DNA from: Larkinella rosea
GTDB lineage: Bacteria; Bacteroidota; Bacteroidia; Cytophagales; Spirosomataceae
DNA length: 64,000 nt
Assembly (NCBI RefSeq): GCF_003858635.1
Contig: NZ_RQJO01000009.1
Location: forward strand, 1-64,000
Reading direction: 5' to 3'
Below the pieces are notes generated by a model. That model saw only the letters and a list, made by a program, of their open reading frames with translations, did not search any database and was not told the origin of the DNA. Every line of letters begins with the position of its first letter. The first letter of the stretch is position 1. Of this stretch, positions 1-9,831 are shown piece after piece. The position numbers and the translations under genes were made by a program.

Positions 1-642
1 GATATCTAGCTGCCCTGATATGATTGCCCCATGTCTGTTTGAACACCATTTCCAAAGTGTTATATAAGTGTGAATTATGTTGCTCAATTTACCTAAATAC
101 CAACTGTAAGCAAGTCCATTAAACGAGGGGAAAATATCTGTGGTAGAATGTGACTTTTCCCAACTTCCTGTATCTCAATACAAGTCATCAACCCGGTCAA
201 GAAATTAACGTCAAGAAAACGTAGGTTAATTGACCGGGATTTATTGACTACTCCATTAGTAACCTATTTCATTGGATTGACAGTTGGATATACCTACAAG
301 GGCCAAATGAATTTTGTCGGTTTTTTCAGTTTGCCGCTCTAGAAATTCTTATTTCCCTCAATAGGAGCTCGTTTATGAATCCGTTGAGCCTGAAAAATTA
401 TGTTGTTGTCTACATATGAAAAACAGGCTTATCCCCCTCTGAATTTTGCACACGCATACGAAAGACTAGGCTAGCGGTCGCAGTTCACGGTTTAGCTAGA
501 GAATTGCTGTACCCCTCCCTGAATACCTACCAATGAGCCATCAATTGATTTTACGAATTATGGGTAAAGGCGTTAGAACTGTTCCATTTTTTGAGTAAAT
601 AGCCCATCACATTTTTAAGTACTCATATCGTCGTATTCACCT
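1..642. other. Gene-free left edge
   Basis: No convincing coding region is seen here and base composition is AT-rich compared with the following gene. The one clear structure is an inverted repeat with arms at 192-200 and 230-238 (CCCGGTCAA / TTGACCGGG), whose stem can extend inward through TTAA-containing sequence. It could be a terminator of a gene beyond the left edge or an operator; there is no strong T-run. The promoter of the restriction-modification gene should lie here, but no good TTTG/TAnnTTTG pair was found. Confidence 0.5.
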
Positions 643-3600
643 GTGACCTATACTGAATTTGAAGCTCGTTGGAAACCGGCGGGCGGTGCGGAACGTGCCA
701 ACTACGGTTTGTTCCTGCAAGACCTGTGCGATTTAATCGGCGTTACCCGGCCTGACCCTACGACCGATAACCCCGCCCAGGATGCCTACGTACTCGAACG
801 GGCGGTTGAGTTTAATGACCATGGTAAACGCAGCATTGGCCGTGTTGACCTCTACAAACGCAGCTGTTTCGTGCTGGAAACCAAACAGGGTACCCAAACG
901 CCGGACCAGCAAAAGGCCGCTGAACGCGCTGAATTGGGGCTATCTCCCGAAAAACGCCGGAAAGGGCACGCCGTCCGGGGAACAACCAAATGGGGGCAAA
1001 TGATGCAGACCGCCCGCCAACAGGCGTTAGGCTACGTGCGGGCCTTACCGGCCGACGAACCCCGGCCCCTGTTTGTGCTGGTGGCCGATGTAGGTTACTG
1101 CATTGACGTATACAGCAACTTTGCGGGCGTTGGCGATCAGTTTGTGCCCTTTCCCGATCAGACCCGCTACCGGCTCCCCTTGTCGAAACTGGCCGATGAG
1201 GAAACGCGGGACATGCTGCGGCTCATCTGGACTGACCCGCGCGAACTGGACCCTGGCCGCCGGTCGGCCCGCGTGACGCGCGAACTGGCCGAATACCTTG
1301 CCAAACTTTCAACGCAATTAGAAAGAGCCGGACAGTCTCCGGATTTGGTCGCTCAGTTCCTGATGCGGTGTCTGTTTACGATGTTTTCGGAGGACGTGGG
1401 CCTGATTCCCAAAGACTCCTTTACGGGGATGCTGCGCCAATACGCCCAGCCGGACCTACGGGAATTTTTACCGGATGCCTTACAGGCCCTTTGGCGAACG
1501 ATGGACACGGGCGGTTTTTCGCCCGACCTGAAGGCCAGGGTACGCAAATTCAATGGTAAACTGTTTCACGATGCCCGAGCGTTACCGCTAACCGCCGATC
1601 AAATGACTTTGCTCCTAAAGGCGGCTGAAGCCGACTGGACCGCCGTCGAACCGGCCATTTTTGGCACGTTGCTGGAACGGGCCTTAGACCCGCGCGAACG
1701 GCACAGTTTGGGGGCACACTACACCCCGCGCCGGTACGTCGAGCGGTTGGTTCTTCCTACGGTGCTGGAACCCCTGCGCCGGGAATGGGCGGCTGCTCAG
1801 GCTGCGGCTGCGCGGCTGTTGGAAGAAGGCAAAGACAAAGCCGCCCGCGCCGAACTGGAACGGTTTTTACGGCGGCTGACGAGCATCAAAATTCTGGACC
1901 CAGCCTGTGGTTCGGGCAATTTCCTGTATGTGACGCTCGAACACCTGAAACGATTGGAAGGGGAGGTATTGGCGGCTATCAACTCCTACGGCCAAACCGC
2001 CCTGCTCAACCTCAGCGGGGGGACGACCATTTCACCCCGGCAACTGTTGGGCCTTGAACTGAACCCCCGCGCGGCTACGATTGCCGACGTGGTGTTAAAG
2101 ATCGGTTACCTGCAATGGCACCTACGGACCCACGGCATGAGTGAACTACCCGAACCGCTGTTAGATGAATATGAGAATATCCAGCAACAGGACGCCGTGC
2201 TAACGTACGAAAACGGCCTGTCTAACGCCCGGCCTACACAGTGGCCGGAGGCAAATTTCATTGTGGGGAATCCTCCCTTCGTTGGTGATAAAGCGATGCG
2301 GGGAGCGCTGGGAGACGCATATGTTGATGCACTGCGTAAAACCTATAAAGGTGTCGTACCGGAATCAGCCGATTTGGTCATGTACTGGTGGGAGAAGGCT
2401 GCTGAAACTGTACTTCAAAACCGAACAGAAGCCTTTGGATTCATTACGACCAATTCAATAACGCAGACGTTTAACCGGCGGGTAATACAGAAGTATCTTG
2501 ATGCCGAAACACCAGTTTCTTTGACGTTTGCTATTTCGGATCATCCGTGGGTCGATAGCGCACAGGGAGCCGCTGTTCGGATTGCTATGAGCGTAGTACG
2601 GGCGGGTTCGCAGCCAGGTAAGTTGCTAATCCTAACCAGAGAAACCGCAACTGACACTGACGACGCACACGAAGTAGAACTTACGGAAACTGTTGGGTTC
2701 ATTAACGCAGATTTTACAATAGGAGCTGATTTAGACAGTGCGGCTACACTAAAGGCCAATAAGGATTTAGCGAACGTAGGAATGGGACTTTACGGGGCGG
2801 GTTTTTTGGTAACGCCCGATGAAGCTCAGCAACTAGGTTTAGGTATAAGACCCGGTTTAGAAAAACATATTAAACCTTACGTCAACGGGCGTGACCTGTC
2901 GCAAAAGTCGCGCGGTTTTATGGTGATTGACCTATTCGGGTTGCAGCCTATGGAAATTATTGAACACTACCCTGAAGTTTATCAGCGAATTTTTAACTTA
3001 GTAAAGCCTGAGCGAGACAAGAATAATAGAGAGTCATATCGTAATAGGTGGTGGGTTTTTGGAGAGCCACGAGCAAATTTCAGACCCGCTCTTAAGGGCT
3101 TAAAACAATTTATTGTCACTACATATACGTCCAAGCATCGTATTTTCTCAATCATAGATGGGAGTATAGTTCCAGATAATACTATCGTCGTATTTGCTTT
3201 AGATGACTTATATTATCTTGGAGTAATGTCAAGCAAAATTCATCAAGTATGGGCCTTTGCGTCAGGAGGTTGGCTAGGTGTGGGTAATGATTCACGTTAC
3301 AGTAGTTCTCGAAGTTTTGGGCCATTCCCTTTTCCCGATACCACACCCCAACAAAAAAACCGTATTCGTGAACTGGCAGAGCAGTTAGACGCACACCGCA
3401 AACGCCAACAGGCCGCACACCCGACCCTAACGCTAACCGACCTCTACAACGTAGTTGAAAAGTTAAGGGCGGGCGAATCATTGAACGCGAAAGAGCAAAC
3501 GATCAATCAGCAGGGTTTGGCGTCGGTGGTCCTCAGTTTGCACCAACAGATCGACGCGGCCGTGGCCGATGCCTATGGCTGGCCGCCCGACCTGCCAGAA

Positions 3601-3975
3601 AGTGAAATCCTAACCCGACTTGTAAGGTTGAATCACGAACGAGCCGCTGAGGAAGCCGCCGGGCATATTCGTTATTTGCGTCCATCGTATCAGGCTCCCG
3701 GGCAACAGCAATTAGGTATGGACCTGCAAACTACGGCAACCGCAACAACAAACGCCCCCGTTGCCGATGTTATTAAACAGGAATGGCCGAAAGAGTTGGC
3801 CCAACAAATGCAGGCCGTTCGGGATGCCGTTCAACAGGCGGGCGTTCCACTTAGTACCCAACAGGTAGCCGCCTTGTTCCAGCGAACCAACGCCGGGAAA
3901 GTGCAACCGTTGTTAGATACACTGGCTGCACTGGCCTTGTTACGGCAAACGCCTGAAGGAGCCTATGCTATGTAA
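643..3975 (+). CDS. Type IIL (MmeI-like) restriction-modification enzyme
   Basis: Single polypeptide expected to carry both DNA cleavage and adenine-N6 methylation. The N-terminus has a PD-ExK-like nuclease motif, D69 followed by E79-T-K81, with the same spacing as the D-X9-ExK motif known from MmeI. A helical linker follows, then the methyltransferase core: SAM motif I DPACGSGNF at 419-427 and catalytic motif IV NPPF at 543-546. A target-recognition region probably occupies about 700-900. At 1110 residues it is longer than MmeI (about 919); the extra C-terminal part (about 1040-1110) looks like a small helical, winged-helix-like domain. The start is GTG at 643. No separate R, M or S gene is adjacent, as expected for type IIL. 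It lies just inside a tRNA-Thr gene and is probably accessory. Target sequence cannot be predicted. Confidence 0.88.
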   Translation: MTYTEFEARWKPAGGAERANYGLFLQDLCDLIGVTRPDPTTDNPAQDAYVLERAVEFNDHGKRSIGRVDLYKRSCFVLETKQGTQTPDQQKAAERAELGLSPEKRRKGHAVRGTTKWGQMMQTARQQALGYVRALPADEPRPLFVLVADVGYCIDVYSNFAGVGDQFVPFPDQTRYRLPLSKLADEETRDMLRLIWTDPRELDPGRRSARVTRELAEYLAKLSTQLERAGQSPDLVAQFLMRCLFTMFSEDVGLIPKDSFTGMLRQYAQPDLREFLPDALQALWRTMDTGGFSPDLKARVRKFNGKLFHDARALPLTADQMTLLLKAAEADWTAVEPAIFGTLLERALDPRERHSLGAHYTPRRYVERLVLPTVLEPLRREWAAAQAAAARLLEEGKDKAARAELERFLRRLTSIKILDPACGSGNFLYVTLEHLKRLEGEVLAAINSYGQTALLNLSGGTTISPRQLLGLELNPRAATIADVVLKIGYLQWHLRTHGMSELPEPLLDEYENIQQQDAVLTYENGLSNARPTQWPEANFIVGNPPFVGDKAMRGALGDAYVDALRKTYKGVVPESADLVMYWWEKAAETVLQNRTEAFGFITTNSITQTFNRRVIQKYLDAETPVSLTFAISDHPWVDSAQGAAVRIAMSVVRAGSQPGKLLILTRETATDTDDAHEVELTETVGFINADFTIGADLDSAATLKANKDLANVGMGLYGAGFLVTPDEAQQLGLGIRPGLEKHIKPYVNGRDLSQKSRGFMVIDLFGLQPMEIIEHYPEVYQRIFNLVKPERDKNNRESYRNRWWVFGEPRANFRPALKGLKQFIVTTYTSKHRIFSIIDGSIVPDNTIVVFALDDLYYLGVMSSKIHQVWAFASGGWLGVGNDSRYSSSRSFGPFPFPDTTPQQKNRIRELAEQLDAHRKRQQAAHPTLTLTDLYNVVEKLRAGESLNAKEQTINQQGLASVVLSLHQQIDAAVADAYGWPPDLPESEILTRLVRLNHERAAEEAAGHIRYLRPSYQAPGQQQLGMDLQTTATATTNAPVADVIKQEWPKELAQQMQAVRDAVQQAGVPLSTQQVAALFQRTNAGKVQPLLDTLAALALLRQTPEGAYAM

Positions 3976-4267
3976 ACTGCACTTCGTAGCGCGTCCCTTT
4001 CCGGTAGTCAATTCCTGCCTGTATTCGCTCGGTAAGTTGCGAGGTACTAACCGGGAATGGTAGTTGCATTTGACCCACTTTGCCACGTTGATATTTTTTA
4101 ATGCGACGTAATGGATTGTTGAATTGATTGGTATAGGCATTTCGGATATTATGCGCCATATAGTAGCATTGCTGGTCAAGGTTTGCTCCGGCCTGTTTCG
4201 CGGTCAGAAATTGCGCGGCTACTTTGTCGAATGTTCGTCGGTCGGCATGATATAAAGTTTGCAACAT
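3968..4267 (-). CDS. Hypothetical protein, possibly N-terminally truncated
   Basis: A 99-residue frame that converges on the restriction enzyme gene and overlaps its last 8 bases. I do not recognise the family. The peptide is basic and rich in Q, N, R and Y. The same reading frame stays open upstream of the ATG to about 4425 and reads plausibly as protein, including a CPVTGIKIEC stretch that could be half of a zinc-binding finger, but no ATG, GTG or TTG start occurs in that extension. Either translation begins at the internal ATG at 4267 or this is the 3' remnant of a longer gene that lost its start. Its position between a restriction enzyme and a tRNA fits an accessory, decaying gene. Confidence 0.4.
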   Translation of the reverse strand: MLQTLYHADRRTFDKVAAQFLTAKQAGANLDQQCYYMAHNIRNAYTNQFNNPLRRIKKYQRGKVGQMQLPFPVSTSQLTERIQAGIDYRKGTRYEVQFT

Positions 4268-4608
4268 CGACGCCGATGCGAAACGTTGACGCGGGCGCGG
4301 ACATTCAATCTTAATCCCTGTAACCGGACAGATAACCGCACCCGGTTCGGGATCATTGGTTACTAGTATAGCGTCGGGTTGTAACGCTGAATCGCGTATA
4401 CTGATAACGAAAAACGAGGTAGATTAAAGTGGGGGTAGTGGAGCGCGGGTCTTTTAACAGGCACTTTGCAGCCTGATCGGTAATGGTTCGCATGTGTACT
4501 GACTGGTTTGGTCAATGGTAAGATATCAAACAATATCAATACAGGGGACGAATTAGGGGACGAATAAACCTTATAAAACCGTATTGCGATTAATAAAGCT
4601 ATATAAAG
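4268..4608. other. Intergenic stretch beside tRNA-Thr
   Basis: No gene is called here. The minus strand holds the start-less upstream extension of the neighbouring small frame (to about 4425). A short tandem direct repeat, GGGGACGAATTA followed by GGGGACGAATAA, is seen near 4547-4570. The ACGAATTAG word recurs inside the tRNA terminator. No copy of the tRNA 3' end (an att-like repeat) was found between position 1 and the tRNA. Confidence 0.4.
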
Positions 4609-4613
4609 CAAAA

Positions 4614-4662
4614 AGGCTAATTCGTTGATTTAGAGTACTTACACTCTGAAACGAATTAGCCT
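4614..4662 (-). terminator. Terminator of tRNA-Thr
   Basis: Arms 4614-4626 and 4650-4662 form a perfect 13-bp stem (AGGCTAATTCGTT / AACGAATTAGCCT) with a smaller inner stem (AGAGT/ACTCT). On the minus strand it is followed by a T-run, so it terminates the tRNA-Thr transcript. Confidence 0.8.
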
Positions 4663-4676
4663 TTATACGAACTGTG

Positions 4677-4749
<73 letters not shown>

Positions 4750-4779
4750 AAAATGAAGCAAATCTTCAAATTGTGGGTG

Positions 4780-4787
4780 CAAATATA
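4780..4787 (-). promoter_or_regulatory. Promoter -7 box of tRNA-Thr
   Basis: On the minus strand TATATTTG matches the Bacteroidota -7 consensus TAnnTTTG exactly, about 30 bases upstream of the tRNA 5' end. A TTG lies 21 bases further upstream as a possible -33 element. Confidence 0.6.
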
Positions 4788-4844
4788 ACGGGTTCTTTGC
4801 AAACCATGCAAGCAAACGCGCCAAAATTGCGTAAATTTGCGGCC

Positions 4845-6845
4845 ATGATTTCTCTTACAAACCTGTCTTATTACCTCGGTAGCCGGGCGCTCTACGAAAA
4901 TGCGTCGATGCACATCAAGCCCGGTCAGAAAATTGGTCTCATTGGCCTCAACGGAACCGGAAAATCGACCCTGCTGCGGTTGATCATGGGCGAATACCAA
5001 CTCGATGGCGGAACCATCTCCAAAGCGGGCGACGTTACCATCGGTTTTTTGAACCAGGATTTGCTTTCGTACCAGACCGACGACTCCATTCTGTCGGTGG
5101 CCATGCAGGCTTTTGAACGTCAGAACCACCTGCAAAAACGCATCGACGGCCTTTTGCACGAAATGGAAGTCAACTACCGCGACGAGCTGGTCGACAAGCT
5201 GGCGCGGGCGCAGGACGAATTTGCGGCTTTGGACGGGTACACGATTCAGTCAAAGGCGGAGGAAATTCTGGAAGGTCTGGGCTTTTCGACCGACGACCTG
5301 CACCGACCACTCCGGCTCTTTTCCGGGGGCTGGCGGATGCGGGTGATGCTGGCAAAACTGCTGCTGCAAAAACCGTCGTTGCTCATGCTCGATGAGCCGA
5401 CCAACCACCTGGACTTACCCTCCATTGTGTGGGTTGAAAAATACATTCTGAACTACGAAGGAGCGGTGATTGTGGTGTCTCACGACCGCGAATTTCTTGA
5501 TAATGTGGTCGATAGCATTGTGGAGGTGTCGGGTGCCAAGTTGAATTATTACGCGGGCAATTATTCTTTCTACCTCGAAGAGAAGGCGTTGCGGAACGAA
5601 ATTCAGCAGGGTGCTTACGAAAACCAGCAGGCTAAAATCCGGCAGACCGAGCGGTTTATCGAACGGTTTAAAGCCAAGGCGACCAAAGCCAAGCAGGCTC
5701 AAAGCCGGGTGAAAATGCTCGAAAAAATGGATCGGGTCGATGCGGTTATTGACGAAAATGCCCGCGTTAACTTCCGTTTTAACTTCTCGACGCAACCCGG
5801 TCGGCATATTCTCCATCTCGATGAGGTAACGAAAAATTACGGTGAGAAAAAGATTCTGACACATACCACCGCCCGACTCGAACGGGGCGATCACGTGGCG
5901 CTGATCGGGGCCAATGGTCGCGGGAAATCAACGCTGCTGCGGATTATTGCCGGAACCGAACCGACCACCAAAGGCGAACGGCGGCTGGGGCATAACGTCT
6001 CGTTCAGCTTCTACGCCCAGCACCAGCTGGAGTCGCTGAACGTGGAGGATAACATGCTGGAAGAGCTGAAATCGGCGAATCCGACCAAATCAGAGTCGGA
6101 ATTGCGGACGGTTTTGGGCTGTTTCCTATTTTCGGGCGACGATGTATTCAAGAAAATCAAAGTGCTTTCCGGGGGCGAAAAATCGCGGGTGGCACTGGCC
6201 AAGGTGCTGCTTTCACAGGCCAACTTTCTGCTGTTGGATGAACCGACCAACCACCTGGACATGCAATCGGTCAACATCCTGATTCAGGCGCTGGATCAAT
6301 ACGAAGGCACGTTTGTGGTGGTTTCCCACGACCGGTATTTCGTGTCGCAGATTGCCAACAAAATCTGGTATATTGAAGACGAGCAGATCAAGGAATACCC
6401 CGGTACGTACGACGAATACGAATGGTGGCTGGAAGAGCGCAAGTCGAATCCGGTAGATACGAAACCCGCTACGCCCCAGCCTTCGAACGGGAAATTGGCG
6501 GAAAATGGAAAACCGGCGGATAAAACCGGGCAGAACACTTCCAATGGCTCGTTGAACGGCAAAAAACCGGTTACGGCCAATGACGAAGAGCGGAAAGAAT
6601 GGCAGCGGGCGTTGAAAAAAGCAACGCAGCAATCCGAGGAATTTGAGCAGAAAATTGCAGGTTTGGAAAAACAGATCAAGCAGTTGGAATCCGAAATGGC
6701 CAGTCCCATAGTTGTCGCTGACGGCAAGAAACTGCAGGCCAAAACCGCCGATTATCAGCGATTGAAAACCCAGCTTGACTCGGTTCAGGAGCAGTGGGAA
6801 GATGCCATGCTGGAAGCCGAGGAGTTGGAGAAGAAACTGGGGTAA
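4845..6845 (+). CDS. ABC-F family ATPase (Uup/YdiF-like)
   Basis: Soluble ATPase with two ABC domains and no membrane segment, the ABC-F layout; family members act on ribosomes (translation quality control, or protection from antibiotics in some branches). First domain: Walker A GLNGTGKS (34-41), signature SGGWR from 160, Walker B LLMLDEPTNHLD near 180. Second domain: Walker A GANGRGKS (355-362), LSGGEKSR, then LLLDEPTNHLD. A linker rich in charged helix separates them, and the C-terminal 120 residues are a low-complexity spacer plus a coiled coil as in Uup. I chose ATG 4845 (666 residues): the frame runs open upstream through the tRNA antisense sequence, which cannot be coding. The product is probably a housekeeping Uup-like factor rather than a resistance protein, but this is inference. 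Confidence 0.92.
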   Translation: MISLTNLSYYLGSRALYENASMHIKPGQKIGLIGLNGTGKSTLLRLIMGEYQLDGGTISKAGDVTIGFLNQDLLSYQTDDSILSVAMQAFERQNHLQKRIDGLLHEMEVNYRDELVDKLARAQDEFAALDGYTIQSKAEEILEGLGFSTDDLHRPLRLFSGGWRMRVMLAKLLLQKPSLLMLDEPTNHLDLPSIVWVEKYILNYEGAVIVVSHDREFLDNVVDSIVEVSGAKLNYYAGNYSFYLEEKALRNEIQQGAYENQQAKIRQTERFIERFKAKATKAKQAQSRVKMLEKMDRVDAVIDENARVNFRFNFSTQPGRHILHLDEVTKNYGEKKILTHTTARLERGDHVALIGANGRGKSTLLRIIAGTEPTTKGERRLGHNVSFSFYAQHQLESLNVEDNMLEELKSANPTKSESELRTVLGCFLFSGDDVFKKIKVLSGGEKSRVALAKVLLSQANFLLLDEPTNHLDMQSVNILIQALDQYEGTFVVVSHDRYFVSQIANKIWYIEDEQIKEYPGTYDEYEWWLEERKSNPVDTKPATPQPSNGKLAENGKPADKTGQNTSNGSLNGKKPVTANDEERKEWQRALKKATQQSEEFEQKIAGLEKQIKQLESEMASPIVVADGKKLQAKTADYQRLKTQLDSVQEQWEDAMLEAEELEKKLG

Positions 6846-6855
6846 AACCTCCCTT

Positions 6856-7422
6856 TTAGTCGCCATATCGGATATATAGAAAGCCAATTCCAAACGAAAA
6901 TACCCACCAGGCCGTCAGAGACAGCAGGGAAGACAGGGCGGTTTTCAGCAATCCGAAGGAACGGTGTCCGGGTAAAAACCGGTAGTAGGCAATGGTCAGG
7001 CGGATCACATGCTGCAATTGGATCATCCAAAAACCGGAAATTAGTTTCAGCAGTGGGGTGAGCAGCACAAAACAACCAATGCATAAAAACCGGTAAAGAA
7101 TACATGTGCTACCAGGTGTTCGGCATAGTGAACGCCCGAACGCAGAAAAAAAAGCCAGAAAACGAAGGCCATCAACGGAAGGAGAGGAAGATAATGAGAT
7201 TCTTCTTCTTCTCAACAAACGACTGCATTATCTGCCGCCGTTCCACATAACCGATCGTTCCTTGCCGCTTTTCCTCGCTGCGGTATTGGTTGACTTCGGC
7301 CCGTGTAACCAGATTTTGCGTTTTCCGTACGGATGAAACACCGAGTTGGCGAATAACGTCAGGCCCACCTTGATGGCCAGAAACGTAAACGGAGTAACAT
7401 TCTGGGCGGTAGTCATACTCAT
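6856..7422 (-). pseudogene. Broken DUF3667-like membrane protein
   Basis: The minus strand carries one protein-like sequence spread over different frames. From the ATG at 7422 it begins with a TPFTFLAIKVGL segment, shifts frame near 7325 to a charged stretch (VTRAEVNQYRSEEKR, then YVERRQIMQSFVEKKKN), shifts again near 7190 into a membrane stretch containing HYAEHLVAHVFF, and shifts once more near 7060 to a final two-helix segment ending at 6856. The xYAEHLV motif and helix layout resemble DUF3667 proteins of Bacteroidota (family knowledge). The expected N-terminal zinc ribbon is missing. At least three frame changes plus N-terminal loss make this a decayed gene; a run of sequencing errors is less likely. 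It converges on the ABC-F gene with a 10-bp gap. Confidence 0.65.
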
Positions 7423-7479
7423 GGAGTTAGGATGAGATGAAGCTACCTGCAAAATAGTGGTTTCTGGCGGAACAACAAC

Positions 7480-8403
7480 TCAGGAACGATCCGAAGTCGC
7501 GCTTGCATTGAACGATTCGGAAACCGGCAGGAGTTGCCCCGTCGAATTACGGATATTTTTGCAAATGGTTTCGGCGGGCAAATCATTGGCGTCGGTACCG
7601 AACGGGTCTTCGATTTCTTCGGCAATCACTTCCAGACTGGCCAATACGTAGAAAATAAAGACGACAAACGGAACCACAAAGTAGTGCAGGCTGAAAACGT
7701 AACCGACCGGGAGCGTCAGGCAATAGATGAATATGAATTTTTTCATGAACGAACTGTACGAGAAGGGAATGGGCGTTTTGTTGATCCGTTCGCAGGAACC
7801 GCAAATATCCATGAAGCTCAGGAGTTCGTTGTTCAGAAAAAGCAGGTGTTCGGGAATCAGGACGCCCCGGCGATGCAATTCGTACACTTTGCGGGTAAGG
7901 GCGGCCGAAATCTGCGCCGGAACGTGTTCGTGCCGCTTCAAGTCAGTAAGTCGAAACGACGCACATTCCGTAAACTCCTTCTCGTTGAAATGGGCCCGAA
8001 GGTGGTTTTTCATCGCATAAGCAAAATTGGGAATCATCACCCGAAAGAATTCCCGATCTTCGGCAGAGGCTTCGTCCAGCAGCGGTTCCAGTTTCAGAGC
8101 CAGATTTCGGCTATTGTTCGTGAGCGATCCCCACATCCGGCGGCCTTCCCACCAGCGATCATACGCCGTATTGGTTCGAAACACCAGCAACAACGAAATG
8201 ACAAAACCGAGCAGGGAATGCATCACGGAAATGTGTCGCAAATCCGAGTTGTCGGTCAAATGAAAAATAGACAGGGTGATAAAGGCCACCAAAAACGAGT
8301 AAATGGCCATTAGGCCCAAAAACGGCAACAGCTTGCGAACGGTATCCGCTTTGGGGAAATTGACTAAAAACTGGAGCCACGCTTTTGTGTTGTAATTGAC
8401 CAT
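7480..8403 (-). CDS. Bestrophin family chloride channel-like protein
   Basis: 307-residue membrane protein of the bestrophin (YneE/UPF0187) family, whose bacterial members form pentameric ion channels. Early helices (about 20-75) are followed by the family hallmark FRTNTAYDRWWEGRRMWG, a soluble helical middle, two further hydrophobic helices near 220-260, and an EEIEDPFG motif (about 265-275), which is highly conserved in the family. ATG 8403 is chosen over an in-frame GTG at 8442 because a perfect TATTTTTG promoter box sits at 8432-8439, inside the longer version's first codons. It is monocistronic and divergent from the T9SS plug gene. The ion specificity is not evident from sequence. Confidence 0.9.
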   Translation of the reverse strand: MVNYNTKAWLQFLVNFPKADTVRKLLPFLGLMAIYSFLVAFITLSIFHLTDNSDLRHISVMHSLLGFVISLLLVFRTNTAYDRWWEGRRMWGSLTNNSRNLALKLEPLLDEASAEDREFFRVMIPNFAYAMKNHLRAHFNEKEFTECASFRLTDLKRHEHVPAQISAALTRKVYELHRRGVLIPEHLLFLNNELLSFMDICGSCERINKTPIPFSYSSFMKKFIFIYCLTLPVGYVFSLHYFVVPFVVFIFYVLASLEVIAEEIEDPFGTDANDLPAETICKNIRNSTGQLLPVSESFNASATSDRS

Positions 8404-8431
8404 AATAGGTTGTTTTTCATGATGCAGAGTC

Positions 8432-8439
8432 CAAAAATA
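8432..8439 (-). promoter_or_regulatory. Promoter -7 box of bestrophin gene
   Basis: Minus-strand TATTTTTG is an exact TAnnTTTG match about 28 bases upstream of the ATG at 8403. No clear -33 TTTG was found at the standard distance. Confidence 0.5.
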
Positions 8440-8513
8440 CACACTGAAATGTTTTTTATACCGCCATTTCCTAAAATTTCGTTCCTATAAATACCAAATG
8501 TAACGAATCATAA

Positions 8514-9830
8514 ATGATGCCGTCTCGTCGACTTTTTCTGCTGTTTCCAATTTTCGTATTCTTCCGGGGCTCGGCCCAAAACCTGCCGACGGAAGACCGG
8601 ATCTTTGAACAGGCCATTAAAACCGTGCTGTTGTATCCGGTGTTGGGCAACGACCCGACCAATCCGGCGCAGACGCTCAATCCGCCGGTGGTCGATCAGG
8701 CGGCCGAGACGCAGCTCATGCTCGAATTCGACGATCTGACGGCCAATTTCCGCCCCTTTCGGGCCAAATTCGTGCATTGCAATGCCAACTGGCAACAGTC
8801 CATTCTGAACGACATCGAGTTTACGTACGAGTACAACGACTATCCGATTCAGGATTACCAGATTTCGCAGAACACCAAAATTCCGTATTATCATTACCGG
8901 TTTCCGGTTCCGAAGGTAAAATTGCCGGGCAATTATGTGCTGGTGGTTTATAACGAGCGGAATCCGCGTCAGATTTATTTCAGTCGGCGGTTTTGTGCCT
9001 ACCTCAATCGCGTGGGCGTTTCGGCTGCCGTGGAGTTTGCCAATGACCCGCAATTGCGGTTTACCGACCAGCAGATTAACTTCGAAATCAGCTACCGGGG
9101 CTATCCGCTGATCTCTCCGCAGGACGACCTGAAAATTGTGGTCCGGCAGGATTACCGCGACGACCGCGTCGTTACGGGGCTGCGGCCGACCAACGTCCGG
9201 GCGTTTGATAACCTGCTGGAATACCGCCTTTTCGATTTGAAAAACACCTTTCCCGGCGGCAACGAATACCGGTATTTTGACACCCGAACGGTTTTATCGC
9301 GCGGCAATTACATCGACCGGATCGACCGGAAGGAGGACCGCAACACGGCTTTTGTGAACACCGACGGTCCGCGGAGTGTGGGCGTTTATGTGCAAACCGA
9401 TGATTTTAACGGGCAATACGTCATCGATCACCTGGAAACGCACCTCGGTGCCACGCAGTCGGATTACATCAATACGGTTTTTACGCTGCGCATGGATGAG
9501 ATCGCCAATGCCGAGATTTTCGTGAACAGCGCATTCAATTTCTGGCAGTTAAATGATTTGAACCGGATGAGCTATGTGCCGGAGTTGCGGGCGTATCGGG
9601 CGGAAATTCAACTGAAGCAGGGCGTTTATAACTATAATTATTCCGTAAAAGGAATTCCCCCGCCCGTGACGCGCTCCGGAATGAACCTTTCCGGAAACGA
9701 AATCCTGATCGAGGGAAATTACTCGGCGACGGAGAACGACTACGAAATTTTGGTGTACCACCGCCCCCCGGCCTCGCGGGCCGATCAGCTGGTCGGTTAC
9801 CGGCGGATGGGTTACAACAAGCGGAAATGA
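8514..9830 (+). CDS. DUF5103 protein, T9SS plug-like
   Basis: Exported 438-residue protein with a signal peptide at about 1-22 ending at SAQN. The rest is beta-rich, contains many aromatic and charged residues, and matches what I know of DUF5103, a Bacteroidota family whose member (PorV/SprA-associated plug protein) closes the periplasmic side of the type IX secretion translocon. Recognisable points are the N-terminal VLLYP region, a FRAKFVHCNANW segment and the late GNYSATENDYEILVYHRP end typical of the family. Start could be ATG 8514 or the next codon 8517. It lies alone, converging on the serine hydrolase gene with one base between the stops. Assignment to the family is good; the direct role in T9SS is by family knowledge. 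Confidence 0.85.
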   Translation: MMPSRRLFLLFPIFVFFRGSAQNLPTEDRIFEQAIKTVLLYPVLGNDPTNPAQTLNPPVVDQAAETQLMLEFDDLTANFRPFRAKFVHCNANWQQSILNDIEFTYEYNDYPIQDYQISQNTKIPYYHYRFPVPKVKLPGNYVLVVYNERNPRQIYFSRRFCAYLNRVGVSAAVEFANDPQLRFTDQQINFEISYRGYPLISPQDDLKIVVRQDYRDDRVVTGLRPTNVRAFDNLLEYRLFDLKNTFPGGNEYRYFDTRTVLSRGNYIDRIDRKEDRNTAFVNTDGPRSVGVYVQTDDFNGQYVIDHLETHLGATQSDYINTVFTLRMDEIANAEIFVNSAFNFWQLNDLNRMSYVPELRAYRAEIQLKQGVYNYNYSVKGIPPPVTRSGMNLSGNEILIEGNYSATENDYEILVYHRPPASRADQLVGYRRMGYNKRK

Positions 9831-9831
9831 G

